Source: Aestuariimicrobium ganziense (GTDB lineage: Bacteria; Actinomycetota; Actinomycetes; Propionibacteriales; Propionibacteriaceae). Taken from it: a DNA stretch of 64,000 bases. The position numbers and the translations under genes were made by a program. This document shows, in pieces, positions 25,828 through 34,404 of this stretch (positions are counted from its first letter, which is position 1; each line of letters begins with the position of its first letter). The DNA lies in NCBI RefSeq assembly GCF_015352975.1, contig NZ_JACYIZ010000004.1, positions 358,463 through 422,462 of the forward strand. Reading direction: 5' to 3'. The notes beneath the pieces were generated by a model, which saw nothing but the letters and a program-made list of their open reading frames with translations, ran no database searches and had not been told where the DNA came from.

Positions 25828-27012
25828 ATGATCAACCTTGTGGATCCTTGGCTGGCTGCCGTGCTCGGCATCGTCGTGGGTGTCGTGGTCACCATCGCCG
25901 TCGTCGCCAGCCGTCGCCATCGTGCGGCGGTCAGCCAGGCCGAGCAGGAGCCGCAGGTGCACGAACACGCGGCCGCGTTGTTGGGCGTGCTGCGCTCCGG
26001 CGGCATGATTGTCGGTCCGCACGACCACGTGTTGCGCTCGAACCCGCAGGCTCGCAGCTGGGGGCTGAGTCGGGGTGACCGGATCGCCCACGCCGAGGTG
26101 CTCGACCTCGTCCGCAGCGCCCGCCGTGACGACCGGGCCGTCATCCGCGACCTCGACATCCGCCGGGGGGTCGGCACCACACCCCTGCGGCTGACCCTGC
26201 GGGTGGCGCCGCTGGGCGAGGGCACCATGGTTGCCCTGGCCGAGGACCGTTCGGTGATGCTGCGCGCCGACGAGACCCGGCGCGACTTCGTCACCAATGT
26301 GAGCCATGAACTCAAGACCCCGATCGGCGCCATCAGCCTGATGGCCGAGGCGGTGCTCGATGCCACCGACGATCCCGAGACGGTGCAGCACTTCGCCGAA
26401 CGCATCAACATCGAGACCGGCCGGCTGGGCCAGTTGGTCACCCAGATCATCAACCTGTCACGACTCCAGGCCGATGACCCGATGCTCGACCCGGAACTGA
26501 TCCAGTTGCCGGAGTTGGTCGCCGAGGCGATCGATCGTTGCCAGGAGCAGGCCCGCAAGCGCCGGATCAACGTGGTCACCGCCGGGGACGACGACGTGGT
26601 GGTGATGGGGGAACTGAGCCAGCTCAGCGATGCGGTCACCAACCTCGTCCAGAACGCCATCGCCTACTCCGACGAGGGCGGGCGGGTCGCGGTCAGCCAC
26701 CGGCTCGTCCAGCAGGGGGACGAGCCGTTCGTCGAGATCGCGGTCGCCGACAACGGCATCGGCATCCGTCCCGAGGACCAGGAGCGGATCTTCGAACGCT
26801 TCTACCGGGTCGACTACGGACGAAGCCGCGCCTCCGGGGGCACTGGCCTGGGTCTGGCGATCGTCAAGCACGTGGTGTCGGTGCACGGTGGCACGATCAA
26901 CGTCTGGAGCCGACCGGGCCAGGGGTCGACCTTCACCATCACCCTGCCCGCCCCGGTTCCCGAGGCGCTTCCCGAGCCGAACACCACCCCCACGAGAAAG
27001 GCCATGGCATGA
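25828..27012 (+). CDS. senX3: Sensor histidine kinase SenX3
   Basis: A 394-residue membrane histidine kinase that senses phosphate limitation with PhoU/Pst and phosphorylates RegX3. One hydrophobic N-terminal segment (about 8-27) is followed by a PAS-like region (about 48-140). The HisKA domain has FVTNVSHELKTPIGA with His160, and the HATPase domain has TNLVQNAIAYS (N box), VADNGIGI (G1) and GGTGLGLAIVKH (G2). Only one clear membrane segment is seen; mycobacterial SenX3 has two. Its stop overlaps the regX3 start by 4 bp. Confidence 0.92.
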   Translation: MINLVDPWLAAVLGIVVGVVVTIAVVASRRHRAAVSQAEQEPQVHEHAAALLGVLRSGGMIVGPHDHVLRSNPQARSWGLSRGDRIAHAEVLDLVRSARRDDRAVIRDLDIRRGVGTTPLRLTLRVAPLGEGTMVALAEDRSVMLRADETRRDFVTNVSHELKTPIGAISLMAEAVLDATDDPETVQHFAERINIETGRLGQLVTQIINLSRLQADDPMLDPELIQLPELVAEAIDRCQEQARKRRINVVTAGDDDVVVMGELSQLSDAVTNLVQNAIAYSDEGGRVAVSHRLVQQGDEPFVEIAVADNGIGIRPEDQERIFERFYRVDYGRSRASGGTGLGLAIVKHVVSVHGGTINVWSRPGQGSTFTITLPAPVPEALPEPNTTPTRKAMA

Positions 27013-27686
27013 CCCGAATCCTGATCATCGAGGACGAGGACTCCTACCGCGAGGCCACCGCCTTCATGCTGCGGCGCGAGGGCTTCGAGGTGAGCGAGGC
27101 GGCCGATGGTGCTGCCGGTCTGGCCGAGTTCGAGCGCAGCGGCGCCGACCTGGTGCTGCTCGACCTGATGATGCCCGGGATGCCCGGCACCGAGGTGTGC
27201 CGCCAGCTGCGCCGCCGCGGCAACGTCGCGGTGATCATGGTGACCGCCCGCGACTCCGAGGTCGACAAGGTGGTCGGTCTGGAGTTGGGGGCCGACGACT
27301 ACGTGACAAAGCCGTTCAGCCACCGCGAGTTGGTGGCCCGGATCCGGGCCGTGCTGCGGCGCGGTCAGGAACTCGACCTCAACCTCGACGTGGTCGAGGC
27401 CGGTGGGGTCAGGGTCGACGTCGAGCGACATGAGGTGTCGGTCAACGGCGATCCGGTGCGTTTGGCGCTCAAGGAGTTCGAACTGCTCGAGGTGCTCATC
27501 CGCAACGCCGGCCGGGTGATGACCCGCGGGCAGTTGATCGACCGGGTGTGGGGCTCGGACTACGTCGGAGACACCAAGACCCTCGACGTGCACGTCAAGC
27601 GGCTGCGCTCGAAGATCGAGAAGGACCCGGCCCACCCGGTGCTCGTGGTCACCGTGCGAGGGCTGGGGTACAAGTTCGAGGGCTGA
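27009..27686 (+). CDS. regX3: Response regulator RegX3
   Basis: A 225-residue OmpR/PhoB-type transcription factor. The receiver domain has the acidic pair IIEDED, phospho-acceptor Asp52 (LLDLMMPG), a Thr in MVTARDSE and Lys in DDYVTKPFS. The winged-helix domain includes LKEFELLEVLIRNAGRVMTR and TLDVHVKRLRSKIE. It activates phosphate-scavenging genes in relatives. Translation is coupled to senX3 by an ATGA overlap. Confidence 0.94.
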   Translation: MTRILIIEDEDSYREATAFMLRREGFEVSEAADGAAGLAEFERSGADLVLLDLMMPGMPGTEVCRQLRRRGNVAVIMVTARDSEVDKVVGLELGADDYVTKPFSHRELVARIRAVLRRGQELDLNLDVVEAGGVRVDVERHEVSVNGDPVRLALKEFELLEVLIRNAGRVMTRGQLIDRVWGSDYVGDTKTLDVHVKRLRSKIEKDPAHPVLVVTVRGLGYKFEG

Positions 27687-27692
27687 GCCTGC

Positions 27693-28184
27693 TCAGTTCC
27701 CGGTGGTCTGGAAGTCGGGGTGCTCGGAGTCGAGGACGGGCACGGTGACCTGCACGTCGCCGGCCTTCTCGAAGGTGAAGACCAACCGTGCGGTGAAGCC
27801 CGGCTTCAGGTCGGGCGACGAGACCGTGATGCGGCTGCGGTTGATCGCCGCCGGCTGGTTGGCCCCGACCTGGATGGTCGACTCGCTGACCGAGAGCGCG
27901 CCGGCCGGCGTCATGGTGGCGTCGTGGGCGGCGCCCGAGATCTTGGTGAGGGTGTCGTCCTCGCGGCTGAGCACGACACCGTTGAGCGTGCCACGACCCT
28001 CGGCGTTGGCGACGATGACCAACCCACGCAGCTGCACCGGGCCCTGGTCGACGTTGACGCCGGCGGCGGGGGTGTTGGGGTCGCCCGACGGCGCAGCACC
28101 GCATCCGGCGAACACGGCGACCGACAGCGCGGCAGCGACGGCCAGCCTGACCGAACGGGTGGATCGTGACGGGCGAATGCTCAT
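27693..28184 (-). CDS. lpqE: LpqE-like lipoprotein (DUF461/PCuAC-related)
   Basis: A 163-residue predicted lipoprotein with the lipobox VFAGC (Cys28) and a beta-rich mature part (VQLRGLVIVANAEGRGTLNG onwards). The same pattern and position next to carD occur in the mycobacterial lipoprotein LpqE, which belongs to the PCuAC-like copper-chaperone fold. The classical His/Met copper motif is not evident here, so metal binding is uncertain. The assignment rests mainly on synteny plus overall pattern. It is divergent from carD and convergent with regX3, whose stop is 6 bp away. Confidence 0.72.
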   Translation of the reverse strand: MSIRPSRSTRSVRLAVAAALSVAVFAGCGAAPSGDPNTPAAGVNVDQGPVQLRGLVIVANAEGRGTLNGVVLSREDDTLTKISGAAHDATMTPAGALSVSESTIQVGANQPAAINRSRITVSSPDLKPGFTARLVFTFEKAGDVQVTVPVLDSEHPDFQTTGN

Positions 28185-28345
28185 TCGCAGCCCCTTCCTG
28201 TGGGTCGTTGCGCACACCATAGTGGAGAAGTCACTGATCGTGTTTGTCCAAGTCAGCCCACGTTGGAGGCGTTCAGGCACAGATGGTTGTGGAAGTCAAG
28301 AGTAGATCACACCCCGGAACAGGGCTCTGGCTAGGGAATATGGTT

Positions 28346-28373
28346 TTGTCGGAGGCCCGCACCATGCTATGAT
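28346..28373 (+). promoter_or_regulatory. Sigma70-type promoter of carD
   Basis: TTGTCG (28346-28351) and TATGAT (28368-28373) are separated by 16 bp and lie about 25 bp upstream of the carD start codon. The surrounding sequence is notably AT-richer than the rest of the window. Confidence 0.65.
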
Positions 28374-28398
28374 GAGTGGTCGAAAGGGGTTGCAACTC

Positions 28399-28884
28399 AT
28401 GACTTTTGCGGTCGGCGAAACGGTGGTCTATCCCAATCATGGGGCGGCTGTCATCGAAGACATCGAAACCAGGCAGATCAAGGGCGAGGACAGGTTGTAC
28501 CTCGTACTGCGGATCATCGGGCAGAGCGACCTCGTCGTGAGGGTTCCCGCCTGCAACTTGGACCTCGTAGGCGTGCGCGACGTGGTCGACGCCGACGGCC
28601 TCGAGAAGGTGTTCTCGGTGCTGCGTGCACCGCACACCGAAGAGCCGACCAACTGGTCGCGTCGGTACAAGGCCAACCTCGAGAAGCTGCACAGCGGCAA
28701 TGTGCTCAAGGTGGCCGAGGTCGTCCGCGACCTGTGGCGCCGTGAGCGTGAGCGTGGCCTGTCGGCGGGCGAGAAGCGGATGCTGGCCAAGGCGCGCCAG
28801 ATCCTCGTCTCTGAACTCGCTCTGGCCGAGAAGGTCGAGGAGGACCGCGCCGAGGTGCTGTTGGACGAGGTGCTCGCCTCCTGA
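28399..28884 (+). CDS. carD: CarD family transcriptional regulator
   Basis: A 161-residue essential actinobacterial regulator that binds the RNA polymerase beta subunit and stabilises open complexes at rRNA and other promoters. The N-terminal RNAP-interaction domain begins [20 protein letters not shown]. The C-terminal helical DNA-binding domain includes [13 protein letters not shown] with the conserved Trp, then [22 protein letters not shown]. Length is identical in style to the mycobacterial protein (162 residues). A GAAAGGGG site lies 9 nt upstream of the ATG. ispD follows by 35 bp. Confidence 0.95.
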   Translation: MTFAVGETVVYPNHGAAVIEDIETRQIKGEDRLYLVLRIIGQSDLVVRVPACNLDLVGVRDVVDADGLEKVFSVLRAPHTEEPTNWSRRYKANLEKLHSGNVLKVAEVVRDLWRRERERGLSAGEKRMLAKARQILVSELALAEKVEEDRAEVLLDEVLAS

Positions 28885-28919
28885 GCCCGGGCCCTGAAGG
28901 GGCCACTAGGATCACACAC

Positions 28920-29636
28920 ATGTCAGAGCCGGTCGTCGCCATCGTGGTGGCGGCCGGCTCTGGCGTTCGCCTGGGGGCCTCGGTGCCCAAGGCCATGGTG
29001 CCGCTCAAGGGTGTGCCGCTGCTGCGCCGATCTGCCGAAGCCCTGGTCGCCGGCGGGGTGACCCACCTGGTCGTCGTCGTCCCGGACGACCAGCGTCGCG
29101 CCTTCGGCGTGGCCCTGCTGGGGTGCCCGGTGCCGTGGACGATGGCCACCGGGGGAGCGCGACGCCAGGACTCGGTTGCCGCCGGGCTGGCTGTCGCCGG
29201 CGAATGGGCACCACCGCACCGTGTGGTGCTGGTCCATGACGCCGCTCGTCCGCTGGTGCCGCCTGAGGCCGTGGCCCGGGTGATCGCCGCCGTCCGCGGG
29301 GGCGCCCCAGCCGTCGTCCCGGTGGTCGCCGTGGCCGACACCATCCGAGCGGTGGACGAGAACGGGTCGCGCATCGTCGACCGGTCGGGCCTACGGGCGG
29401 TGCAGACCCCGCAGGGCTTCGACCCCGACGTGCTGGTCACTGCCCACCGGGCACTCGCCTGCGCCGGTGTCGTGGTCACCGACGATGCAGCCGCCTGCGA
29501 GCGCCTGGGGCACCCGGTCAGCTTGGTCGAGGGCTCCACCGATGCCCTCAAGATCACCACGAGCATCGACCTGGTGGTCGCCGGGGCTGTGCTCGACGAC
29601 CGCGAACGACGAGCCACGGGGAGCCCGCAGCCATGA
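28920..29636 (+). CDS. ispD: 2-C-methyl-D-erythritol 4-phosphate cytidylyltransferase
   Basis: The third step of the MEP isoprenoid pathway: forms CDP-methylerythritol from MEP and CTP. The 238-residue protein has the CTP-binding motif [20 protein letters not shown] near the N-terminus (Arg and Lys conserved), GGARRQDSV, the HDAARPLV metal-binding motif, and TPQGF. Its stop overlaps the ispF start by 4 bp, as expected for a coupled ispDF pair. Confidence 0.95.
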   Translation: MSEPVVAIVVAAGSGVRLGASVPKAMVPLKGVPLLRRSAEALVAGGVTHLVVVVPDDQRRAFGVALLGCPVPWTMATGGARRQDSVAAGLAVAGEWAPPHRVVLVHDAARPLVPPEAVARVIAAVRGGAPAVVPVVAVADTIRAVDENGSRIVDRSGLRAVQTPQGFDPDVLVTAHRALACAGVVVTDDAAACERLGHPVSLVEGSTDALKITTSIDLVVAGAVLDDRERRATGSPQP

Positions 29637-30106
29637 TCATCCGCACCGGCATCGGCAGCGACGTCCATGCCCTCGCCCCGGGCACCCCGATGCACGTCGC
29701 CGGCCTCGCCTTCCCCGACGAACCGGCCGGGTTGTCGGGGCACTCCGACGGTGACGTGGCGGCACACGCCCTGTGCGACGCCCTGCTGTCGGCGGCTGGG
29801 TTGGGTGACCTCGGCTCGAACTACGGCACCAGCGACCCGGCGTGGGCGGGCGCCTCGGGCGTGGCCTTCGTCACCGAGACCGCACGCCGGGTGCGTGACG
29901 CCGGGTGGCAGGTCGCCAATGCCGCCGTGCAGGTGATCGGCAACCGACCGCGACTGGCCGGGCGCCGCAGCGAGGCCGAGGCAGTGCTGTCACAGGCGCT
30001 CGGGGCCCCGGTGAGCGTGTCGGCCACCACCACCGACGGGCTGGGTTTCACCGGTCGAGGTGAGGGAGTCGCGGCGATCGCCACCGCGCTGCTCACCCGC
30101 GACTGA
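29633..30106 (+). CDS. ispF: 2-C-methyl-D-erythritol 2,4-cyclodiphosphate synthase
   Basis: Cyclises CDP-ME 2-phosphate to ME-cPP in the MEP pathway. The 157-residue protein has the zinc ligands in IGSDVHAL (Asp and His) and [17 protein letters not shown] (His), and the C-terminal [17 protein letters not shown] substrate loop. The length is the family norm. It is the last gene of carD-ispD-ispF and converges on the metallopeptidase gene, with only 18 bp between them. Confidence 0.95.
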   Translation: MIIRTGIGSDVHALAPGTPMHVAGLAFPDEPAGLSGHSDGDVAAHALCDALLSAAGLGDLGSNYGTSDPAWAGASGVAFVTETARRVRDAGWQVANAAVQVIGNRPRLAGRRSEAEAVLSQALGAPVSVSATTTDGLGFTGRGEGVAAIATALLTRD

Positions 30107-30124
30107 CAGTGCGGTCGAGCGTGG

Positions 30125-31243
30125 TCAGCGCACCAGGGGCGGATCGGCGGTGAAGGTGTTGCAGGCACCGACCGAGGCGCTGGCCAGACCCATCTGCGAC
30201 CAGTAGGCGCGGCTTCGTCCCAGCCCGTGACCGCCGTCGACCTCGGGCTTCTTGCTCAGCGTGTCGTCACCGATCGCCATCGAGATCTGCATGATCGTCT
30301 CGACGTCGCTCTGCGACATCGACATCGACTGCGAGACCGAGCGGATGAACTGGCCCATCAGGCAGTCGGCCTGCAACTCCAGACGGCGGTTGAGCTGGTT
30401 CACCTCGGCCTTGGACGAGACGTCCTGCTGCGCGATGCGGGTCGAGGCGATCAGCCCGGTGCGTCCCTGCAGCAGGTGGGCGTACTCGTGGGCCATCACC
30501 ACCTCGAACAGGAACGGCTTGCCCCGCAACTCGGCGGGCAGCACCCGCGGCAGTGTCGTCGAGTAGTACAGCTGCTGGTTGGCGGGACAGTAGAAGGCGT
30601 TGCCGCCGGGGATGTTGTTGCCGCAGGGGGTGTTGACCTTCTCGCGGTAGACGTTGGTGATCGGTCTCACCACGGTGTAGTCGGCGGCGGTCAGCGGATC
30701 GACCCAGACCCTGGTCAGGCACGCGGTCAGCGCATCCATCTGGCGCTTGATCTCGACCTCGGTGGCGGTGAGCACGTCGACCGGCTGCACGTCGCAGCGC
30801 ACCGGCGAGGCCACCTGCTGGCCGTAGAGCCGGTTGTTGCGCAGGTAGGTGTCCACCTCGTCCATCGAGGTGGGGATCACCAGCGGCGGGGGAACAGTGC
30901 TGGGTTCGGGAACCTGGTAGTCCTCGTTGTGGTAGGCCACGTCGCTGCCGCCGGGGTTGTGCAGGCTGGTGGCCACCACGGCGACCAGAACGAGCGACAG
31001 GACGGCGGCGATGCTGGCGAGCACCAGGCTCAGGTTGGGACGACGCTGCGGCGCGGGCGTGGTCTGGGTGTTCCACTGCGGAGCCGGCCCGTAGGCCTCA
31101 GGTCCGACGCCGGGTGGGGTGCCCCACTGCTGCTGACTCCACTCGGGCTGGTTCCATCCCTGCTGGTTCCATCCCTGCTGGGCGGGGTTGCCGGCGCGGG
31201 GGGCGGGTGCCGGCGGTCGTCCCCACCCTGCCTGCTGGCCCAC
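30125..31243 (-). CDS. Neutral zinc metallopeptidase (paralogue 1)
   Basis: A 372-residue membrane-anchored protein of the putative neutral zinc metallopeptidase family (YpfJ-like). An N-terminal Gln/Trp/Pro-rich cytoplasmic stretch (about 1-75, with QQGWNQ-type repeats) precedes one membrane segment (about 78-100). The extracytoplasmic peptidase domain has HEYAH (His-Glu-x-x-His zinc motif) in VVMAHEYAHLLQGRTGL and a later LELQADCLMGQF segment whose Glu/Asp probably complete the site. GTG 31243 is the start. It follows its paralogue with a gap of 2 bp, so the pair is co-transcribed. Confidence 0.86.
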   Translation of the reverse strand: MGQQAGWGRPPAPAPRAGNPAQQGWNQQGWNQPEWSQQQWGTPPGVGPEAYGPAPQWNTQTTPAPQRRPNLSLVLASIAAVLSLVLVAVVATSLHNPGGSDVAYHNEDYQVPEPSTVPPPLVIPTSMDEVDTYLRNNRLYGQQVASPVRCDVQPVDVLTATEVEIKRQMDALTACLTRVWVDPLTAADYTVVRPITNVYREKVNTPCGNNIPGGNAFYCPANQQLYYSTTLPRVLPAELRGKPFLFEVVMAHEYAHLLQGRTGLIASTRIAQQDVSSKAEVNQLNRRLELQADCLMGQFIRSVSQSMSMSQSDVETIMQISMAIGDDTLSKKPEVDGGHGLGRSRAYWSQMGLASASVGACNTFTADPPLVR

Positions 31244-31245
31244 GG

Positions 31246-32472
31246 TCAGCGCACCCGCTCGGGGGGCGACACGAAGGAGTTGCAGGCACCGATCGAGGTC
31301 GAGGCCAGGCCCATCTCCATCCAGTAGACCCGCGAGGCCGCATGGCCGTGGTCGCCGTCGTAGTCGGGCTTACCGGTGAGGGTGTCGTCGCCGATGGCCC
31401 GCAGCAGGCTCTTGACGTTGTCGACATCGGTCTGGGTCATCTGCTTGCTCTGGGCGATCGATCCGACGAACTGGCCGGCGAAGCAGTCGGCCTGCAGTTC
31501 CAGGCGTCGCTTCCACAGGTGCTTGGCCGAACTCGAGCCCTCCATCTCCGAGGCGATGATGGTGGAGGCGGCCAGACCGGTCCGGCCCTGGATGCCATGG
31601 CCGAACTCGTGGGCGAGCACGGTCTCGACCACGTAGGGCTGGTTGGCCAGCGAGGCCGGCAGGATCCTCGGCAGCGTCATCGAGTAGTACATCTGCTGGT
31701 TGGCGTAGCAGAACGCGGCATTGCGATCGGGGATCTTGCCGCACGGGGTCTGCACCGACGGACCGGAGTACACGTTCGACTTGAAGTGCACCGGAACCCA
31801 GCCGGCGTCCTCGATCGGCTTGCCCCAGACCCGCATCAGGCAGGTGGTGAGCTCGTTGAGGTGCTCCTGCACCTGCGACTGCGAGGCCTGGGTCAGGTCG
31901 AGGTTGCCCATCTCGCAGCGCACCGGCTTGGGCACCGACTGCTGGTAGAGCGGATTGTTCTGGGTCAGCTCGGTGAGCTCCGACTCCTTGGTGGGCACCA
32001 CGATGTCGGGCGGGCTGGTGTCGACCGGGGGAACCTTGTAGTCCTCGTTCTGGTAGGCGATGTCGCCACCACCACCACCGCCGCCTCGAAGCCCGTTGAA
32101 GGCCAGGATGAGGACGAGCGCGGCCACGACCGCAATCGCTCCCAGCGCGACCTTCGACATGCCCCCGGACTGCTTGGGGCGAGGCGGCTGCGGCGCCCCC
32201 CACGGACCGGCGGCGCTGGGCTGCTGCTGGCTGGGGGCACCCCATGAGGGCTGCTGCGGACGTTGCGCAGGCCACGGTGCCTGCTGCTGACCCCACTGGC
32301 CCTGCTGACCCCACTGGCCCTGCTGACCCCACTGGGTCTGCTGGCCACCCCAGGGCGCCTGCTGCTGGCCGCCCCACTGGGTCTGCTGCCCACTTGGCTG
32401 GCCCCACTGCGACTGGGCCCCGCGAGGGGGCTGCCACGAGTTCTGGGGCTGTCCCCACTGCTGCTGCGTCAC
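31246..32472 (-). CDS. Neutral zinc metallopeptidase (paralogue 2)
   Basis: A 408-residue paralogue of the downstream gene with the same layout. A longer Gln/Trp-rich N-terminal stretch (about 1-110, with QWGQQG repeats) is followed by a membrane segment (about 128-148) and the peptidase domain with LAHEFGHGIQGRTGL (zinc motif HEFGH) and LELQADCFAGQFVGS. GTG 32472 (VTQQQWGQ) is chosen as the start because it lies immediately before the repeat region; a start further upstream at 32556 is possible. The two copies share the same cysteine and Pro-Gly pattern around PCGN/PCGK and FCYANQQ/YCPANQQ. Confidence 0.85.
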   Translation of the reverse strand: MTQQQWGQPQNSWQPPRGAQSQWGQPSGQQTQWGGQQQAPWGGQQTQWGQQGQWGQQGQWGQQQAPWPAQRPQQPSWGAPSQQQPSAAGPWGAPQPPRPKQSGGMSKVALGAIAVVAALVLILAFNGLRGGGGGGGDIAYQNEDYKVPPVDTSPPDIVVPTKESELTELTQNNPLYQQSVPKPVRCEMGNLDLTQASQSQVQEHLNELTTCLMRVWGKPIEDAGWVPVHFKSNVYSGPSVQTPCGKIPDRNAAFCYANQQMYYSMTLPRILPASLANQPYVVETVLAHEFGHGIQGRTGLAASTIIASEMEGSSSAKHLWKRRLELQADCFAGQFVGSIAQSKQMTQTDVDNVKSLLRAIGDDTLTGKPDYDGDHGHAASRVYWMEMGLASTSIGACNSFVSPPERVR

Positions 32473-32588
32473 CGGTTGAACAGTACCGGGCACTGGGGTC
32501 GTCCGCACGAGGGCGGGCGCTGGTACTGGCCTGTGGAATAGTGAGGGCTGGCACACACGGTGCCAGTGCTGAGAAGGGGAAGTCAGGC

Positions 32589-34316
32589 GTGTTCCGAAAC
32601 TCTCGCAGCGGGGTCCGCCGCACCCTGTTGGCCCTGTTGACGGCCATGCTCGTCGGCGTCGGACTCGTGGTCGGGGCCCCGGTGGCCAGGGCTGATGACA
32701 CCGCCGAGACGGTGGTCTACGAGGCCAGCATCGCCAACGACGGCGTCCTGACCGTCAACGAGACGATCACCTTCGGCGAGGGAGGGACACCGGCGACGGT
32801 CACCCAGCGTCTGGCCACCACAGCACCCGCTCCAGACAACGCCACCTACCACTACGAGATCAGCGACATCAAGGCCAACGCCGAGGGCGCCGACCTGGGC
32901 GCCACGGTCGAGAGCGACGGCGACTACCAGGTGGTCACCGTCGACACCGCCAAGGCAGAGGGCAAGCCGATCACGATCAGCTACAAGGTCAAGGGTGCCA
33001 CCCACGAGACGACCGTCGCCTCGGGGCAGCAGGCCCGTACCACGATCGCCTGGCGCTTCCTGCAGGGGCTGTCGGTCGGTGCGACCGAGGTGAGCGGCAC
33101 CCTCGAGGTGCCCTCGATGGTCTCCCAGATCGAGTGCCTCGCCGGCCCTCCGGTCGCCCCGGTGGTGTGCTCGATGGCCCAGGCCGGCACCCACGATGCC
33201 CCGCAGCCCACCTTCAGTGATGGTCCCCGTGGCCCCGGTGAGGTGGTCATCCTGACCGTGCAGACCGATGCCGCGTCGGTCTCCTCGACCGAGTCGGTCA
33301 CCCACAACTGGAGCCTCGACCGGGCGTTCAGCCTGAGCCCGCTGTCGCTGCTGCTGACGCTCGGGTCGCTGCTGCTGGGCGGTGCGGTGCTGTGGCTGAT
33401 GCACCGCCGCGCGGGCCGTGATGTCGCTGCCATCAACCACCCCACCCGGATCGCGGAGTTCTCTCCGGTCGGTGAGGGCGAGGAGGAGTTCCTGCTGCTC
33501 GAGCAGGTGCGCCCCGGCCACATCGGCACCGTCGCTGACGAGCGGGTCGACCCCGTCGACGTCACCGGAACCCTGCTCGACCTGGCTGTGCGTGGCCACC
33601 TGCGCATCCACGAACTGCCCCGCGAGAGCGAGCACCACCCGCTCGACTGGGACTTCGAGCGTCTCGAGGGCGGCAAGGGTGAGCTTCGCCCCCACGAGGT
33701 GCTGCTGCGTGACGCCGTGGCCCCTGCCGACGGCGAGCCGGTGCGCGTCTCGAACATCTCGAACGCGATCTCCGGTGTCATTCCCGAGGTGCAGTCCAAG
33801 CTCTACGACGACGTGGTGTCACTGGGCTGGTTCGACAAGCGTCCGGACGACGCTCGTAACAACTGGACGCTGTTCGGCTGGGTGGCGCTGACCCTGGCGG
33901 TGGTCGTCACCGGCCTGCTGGTCGCCTTCACCACCCTGGGCCTGTGGGGTCTGGCGCTGATCGCGCTGGCGCTCGGACTGGTGTTCGTGGCGCAGGAGAT
34001 GCCGCGCCGCTCGTCCAAGGGCTCGGAGCTGCTGGCTGGCCTGCACGTGCTGGCCACCGAACTGCAGCACCACCGCACCGACCAGATGCCCAAGGGGCGC
34101 GAGTACAGCGAGCTGTCCGAGATCCTGCCGTACGCGGTGGTGCTCGGTGGGTCGAAGCGCTGGCTGGACGCGATCGTCGCTGAGGACGACGACGAGCACG
34201 CCGACGGCACCGACCTGCCCTGGTACCACGCCCCGTCGACCTGGCACCTGCACCACCTGCCGGTCTCGATGGACGCCTTCATCACCTCGGTCGAGGGTCA
34301 CCTGTTCGGTCGCTGA
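32589..34316 (+). CDS. DUF2207 family membrane protein
   Basis: A 575-residue membrane protein. A signal-like segment (about 8-33, ending VARAD) leads to an extracellular domain (about 35-240) beginning ETVVYEASIANDGVLTVNET, typical of DUF2207. A membrane helix (about 257-277) ending in HRRAGRD leads to a cytoplasmic domain, and two further hydrophobic segments lie near 435-475. The function of DUF2207 is unknown; in many bacteria it sits beside LemA. GTG 32589 has a GAGAAGGGG site upstream. It is divergent from the metallopeptidase pair, with 116 bp between start codons. Confidence 0.84.
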   Translation: MFRNSRSGVRRTLLALLTAMLVGVGLVVGAPVARADDTAETVVYEASIANDGVLTVNETITFGEGGTPATVTQRLATTAPAPDNATYHYEISDIKANAEGADLGATVESDGDYQVVTVDTAKAEGKPITISYKVKGATHETTVASGQQARTTIAWRFLQGLSVGATEVSGTLEVPSMVSQIECLAGPPVAPVVCSMAQAGTHDAPQPTFSDGPRGPGEVVILTVQTDAASVSSTESVTHNWSLDRAFSLSPLSLLLTLGSLLLGGAVLWLMHRRAGRDVAAINHPTRIAEFSPVGEGEEEFLLLEQVRPGHIGTVADERVDPVDVTGTLLDLAVRGHLRIHELPRESEHHPLDWDFERLEGGKGELRPHEVLLRDAVAPADGEPVRVSNISNAISGVIPEVQSKLYDDVVSLGWFDKRPDDARNNWTLFGWVALTLAVVVTGLLVAFTTLGLWGLALIALALGLVFVAQEMPRRSSKGSELLAGLHVLATELQHHRTDQMPKGREYSELSEILPYAVVLGGSKRWLDAIVAEDDDEHADGTDLPWYHAPSTWHLHHLPVSMDAFITSVEGHLFGR

Positions 34317-34346
34317 TCGTTCGGTTCCTCACACCGCAGACTGGTT

Positions 34347-34390
34347 CAGTTTCGGGGAACGCCGGGTGGTCGCGGCGATCCCCGAAACTG
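34347..34390. terminator. Bidirectional terminator between the DUF2207 gene and glyA
   Basis: CAGTTTCGGGG (34347-34357) pairs perfectly with CCCCGAAACTG (34380-34390). The 22-nt loop contains a smaller CGCCG/CGGCG hairpin. The genes on both sides converge here. Confidence 0.75.
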
Positions 34391-34404
34391 TTGCCCGGGG
34401 AACC

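Noticed and set aside
32244..32588. Upstream extension of the DUF2207 gene by 115 codons
   Set aside because: It is the reverse of the Gln/Trp repeat region of the metallopeptidase gene; the GTG at 32589 has a ribosome-binding site and starts at the signal-like segment.
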